Assembly (NCBI GenBank): GCA_027011835.1
Contig: JALUZN010000438.1
Coordinates: 1 to 5,950 of the forward strand
Length of the DNA: 5,950 bases
From: Draconibacterium sp.
GTDB taxonomy: Bacteria > Bacteroidota > Bacteroidia > Bacteroidales > Prolixibacteraceae
Direction of reading: 5' to 3'
Part shown: positions 4,208 through 5,950 of the stretch, piece after piece
Layout of the letters: every line of letters begins with the position of its first letter
How positions within the stretch are numbered: position 1 is the stretch's first letter
Notes under the pieces: generated by a model
What the model saw: only the letters and a program-made list of their open reading frames with translations
The model's database searches: none
Told to the model about the DNA's origin: nothing
Made by a program: the position numbers and the translations under genes

Positions 4208-5950
4208 ATGAGTAAACTAAAAGACAGAATTAAAAAATACACCCTTGTTTTCTACTGGGTTTTGATTTTTATTGTAACTGCTTCGATGCTCTTTTTAATT
4301 TTGCCCGGCGAGCCAAAGTTTAAATACGAGTACCAAAAAGGGTTCCCGTGGCGGCACGAAAACTTAGTTGCTCCTTTCGACTTTGCGATTCTAAAATCGG
4401 CACAGGAAATAGAGAAAGAAAAGAAAGAGCAACTGAAGTCAATTGTTCCCTATTTTACTTTCGATACAACGTTGCAAAATGCAAATATAAAAAAGCTGGA
4501 GTCCGATTTGTTAACTTCAGCCGACTCGTTAAATCAAAAAAAGATAAAAATTGTACAAAATATTGAAGATGAATTACGGCAGATATACAACACGGGGATT
4601 TTACAAACTTCGCCCAAATTAATACCTGAGCTAAAAGATAAAAACGAAATAAAAAAACGAACAGGTAATTTAATTACCAATATTGCTGTCGAAAAGTTAT
4701 TTTCTGAAAAGTCGGCCTACAATACACTGGCAAAAAAAATAGATACGTTAAAAGAAGAAAATTCGAAACTTAGTGGTTGGCTCGCAGATATTGCTTTAAA
4801 AAAGTATATCGAATCGAATCTTACATTCGATGCAGCAACAACAGAAAAAGAGGCCGACGAAGTTATTGGTAATATTTCTCCAACTCGGGGAATGGTGCAA
4901 ATTGGCGAGCGTATTATTTTGGAGGGCGAAATTGTAAACAACGAGAATTTCCAGATTCTTGAGTCGTTAAAAGCTTCGTTTAGCCGGGAGAACAGTCATG
5001 GTATTAACCGTTATATTATTTCAATAGGGAAAGGTATTTTTGTTGTTGTATTGCTCGCTTTGGTGTTTGCATTTCTGTTTATTTATCGCCGCGATATTTT
5101 TAAACATTATCGAAAACTTGCATTTTTAATGCTCTTTATGGTGGGCATGGTTTTGCTCTCGAGCTTTATAAATAAATTCCCCAACCTTCATATTTATCTG
5201 GTTCCGTTGGTCATTTTCCCCATTATTGTACGTACTTTTTTCGACTCGCGAACAGCGATATTTATGCTTATAATTACCACATTGATAATTGGTTTTTATG
5301 CCCCAAATAATTACGAATACATTTTGTTGCAAGTAACTGCCGGTATTGTTTCCGTTTTTAGTTTGAACAAGATGCATCGGCGCTCGCACTTAATTTTGGC
5401 AACAATTTGGGTGCTGGCAACTTATGTTGTAGTATACTCTTCGCTGAATTTAATTCAGGAGGGCTCTCTTGCAGCGCTCAATTATGGCATGTTAAAATGG
5501 TTTGTATTGAGCAGTATACTTATTCTTTTGGTTTATCCGCTGGTTTATATTTTCGAAAAATTGTTTGGTTTTATCTCCGACGTTACATTAATAGAAATTG
5601 CAGATAGTAATCAACCGCTTTTGAGAAAATTGGCCGACGAAGCACCGGGAACATTTCAACACTCGATGCAAATTGCCAACCTTGCCGAAGAGGTGATTCT
5701 AAAAATTGGCGGCAATCCGTTTCTTGTTCGTGCAGGAGCTCTTTATCACGATATTGGAAAAATAGGAACGCCAAACTTCTTTATTGAAAATCAGGCATTT
5801 GGAATGAATCCACACGACCAGATGAGCAACTTAAAAAGCGCTGAAATTATTATCGACCATGTTCATAACGGAATTAAAATGGCTCAAAAATACAGCCTTC
5901 CTTCTCCACTTGTCGAGTTTATCGAAACGCATCATGGAACGAGTTGGAGA
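4208..5950 (+). CDS. 7TMR-HD family membrane protein with HD phosphohydrolase domain (PgpH type), 3' end missing
   Basis: The frame is open from ATG 4208 to the window end (581 codons, no stop), so the C-terminus is cut off; the family is usually around 700 residues. The order of parts is an N-terminal membrane helix (about 12-32), a large extracytoplasmic 7TMR-HDED domain (about 33-268, Lys/Glu-rich and helical), seven membrane helices (about 269-293, 304-319, 329-345, 350-366, 371-386, 395-416, 431-450) and a cytoplasmic HD domain from about 475. Metal-binding residues visible are His485 (FQHSM), His514-Asp515 (YHDIGKI), His551 (DHVHNG) and His575-His576 (HHGT). PgpH proteins of this architecture hydrolyse the second messenger c-di-AMP; that activity is inferred here. 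The ATG at 4208 puts the first helix at the right place, and an ATG at 4138 hits a stop after six codons. Confidence 0.93.
   Translation, partial: MSKLKDRIKKYTLVFYWVLIFIVTASMLFLILPGEPKFKYEYQKGFPWRHENLVAPFDFAILKSAQEIEKEKKEQLKSIVPYFTFDTTLQNANIKKLESDLLTSADSLNQKKIKIVQNIEDELRQIYNTGILQTSPKLIPELKDKNEIKKRTGNLITNIAVEKLFSEKSAYNTLAKKIDTLKEENSKLSGWLADIALKKYIESNLTFDAATTEKEADEVIGNISPTRGMVQIGERIILEGEIVNNENFQILESLKASFSRENSHGINRYIISIGKGIFVVVLLALVFAFLFIYRRDIFKHYRKLAFLMLFMVGMVLLSSFINKFPNLHIYLVPLVIFPIIVRTFFDSRTAIFMLIITTLIIGFYAPNNYEYILLQVTAGIVSVFSLNKMHRRSHLILATIWVLATYVVVYSSLNLIQEGSLAALNYGMLKWFVLSSILILLVYPLVYIFEKLFGFISDVTLIEIADSNQPLLRKLADEAPGTFQHSMQIANLAEEVILKIGGNPFLVRAGALYHDIGKIGTPNFFIENQAFGMNPHDQMSNLKSAEIIIDHVHNGIKMAQKYSLPSPLVEFIETHHGTSWR

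Noticed and set aside
4348..5774. Short open frames in other frames or on the minus strand (4348-4566, 4717-4941, 5126-5389, 5407-5607, 5583-5774)
   Set aside because: All lie inside the continuous 7TMR-HD reading frame that runs from 4208 to the window end.

Overview
The window looks like chromosomal DNA from a member of the Bacteroidota, probably class Bacteroidia. The evidence is AT-rich intergenic DNA, no clear Shine-Dalgarno sequences before the genes, several exact matches to the Bacteroidota promoter element TAnnTTTG, and gene types that are common in this group. A finer placement would be a guess.

Left part (1 to about 3010, mainly minus strand). A cobalamin (B12) riboswitch lies just behind a good Bacteroidota-type promoter and heads a tight three-gene operon: a periplasmic substrate-binding protein of the BtuF type, a corrinoid adenosyltransferase of the CobO/BtuR type, and a FecCD/BtuC-type permease. 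The genes are separated by only 3 bases each. Together they would bind corrinoid in the periplasm, move it across the inner membrane and adenosylate it, with repression when B12 is plentiful. The transporter's ATPase and outer-membrane receptor are not in the window. The far left edge holds a 35-codon open tail on the plus strand that may be the end of a convergent gene.

Middle (about 3176 to 4138, minus strand). A cytoplasmic NlpC/P60 cell-wall peptidase with SH3-like N-terminal domains is followed by an overlapping small ORF of 29 codons that encodes an almost perfect single membrane helix. A weak terminator-like hairpin lies at its end. The roughly 190 bases between that hairpin and the cobalamin promoter show nothing I can name.

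Right part (4208 to the window end, plus strand). A long open frame of 581 codons without a stop runs off the edge. It encodes a 7TMR-HD membrane protein (PgpH type), a family with c-di-AMP phosphodiesterase members. It is divergent from the peptidase gene, and the putative promoter elements of the two genes face each other in the 138-base spacer.

I see no CRISPR array, mobile element, tRNA, rRNA or defence system. Most of the content is recognisable housekeeping. The least ordinary items are the small membrane ORF, the long N-terminal extension on the BtuF-like protein, and a 13-codon upstream ORF that overlaps its start.
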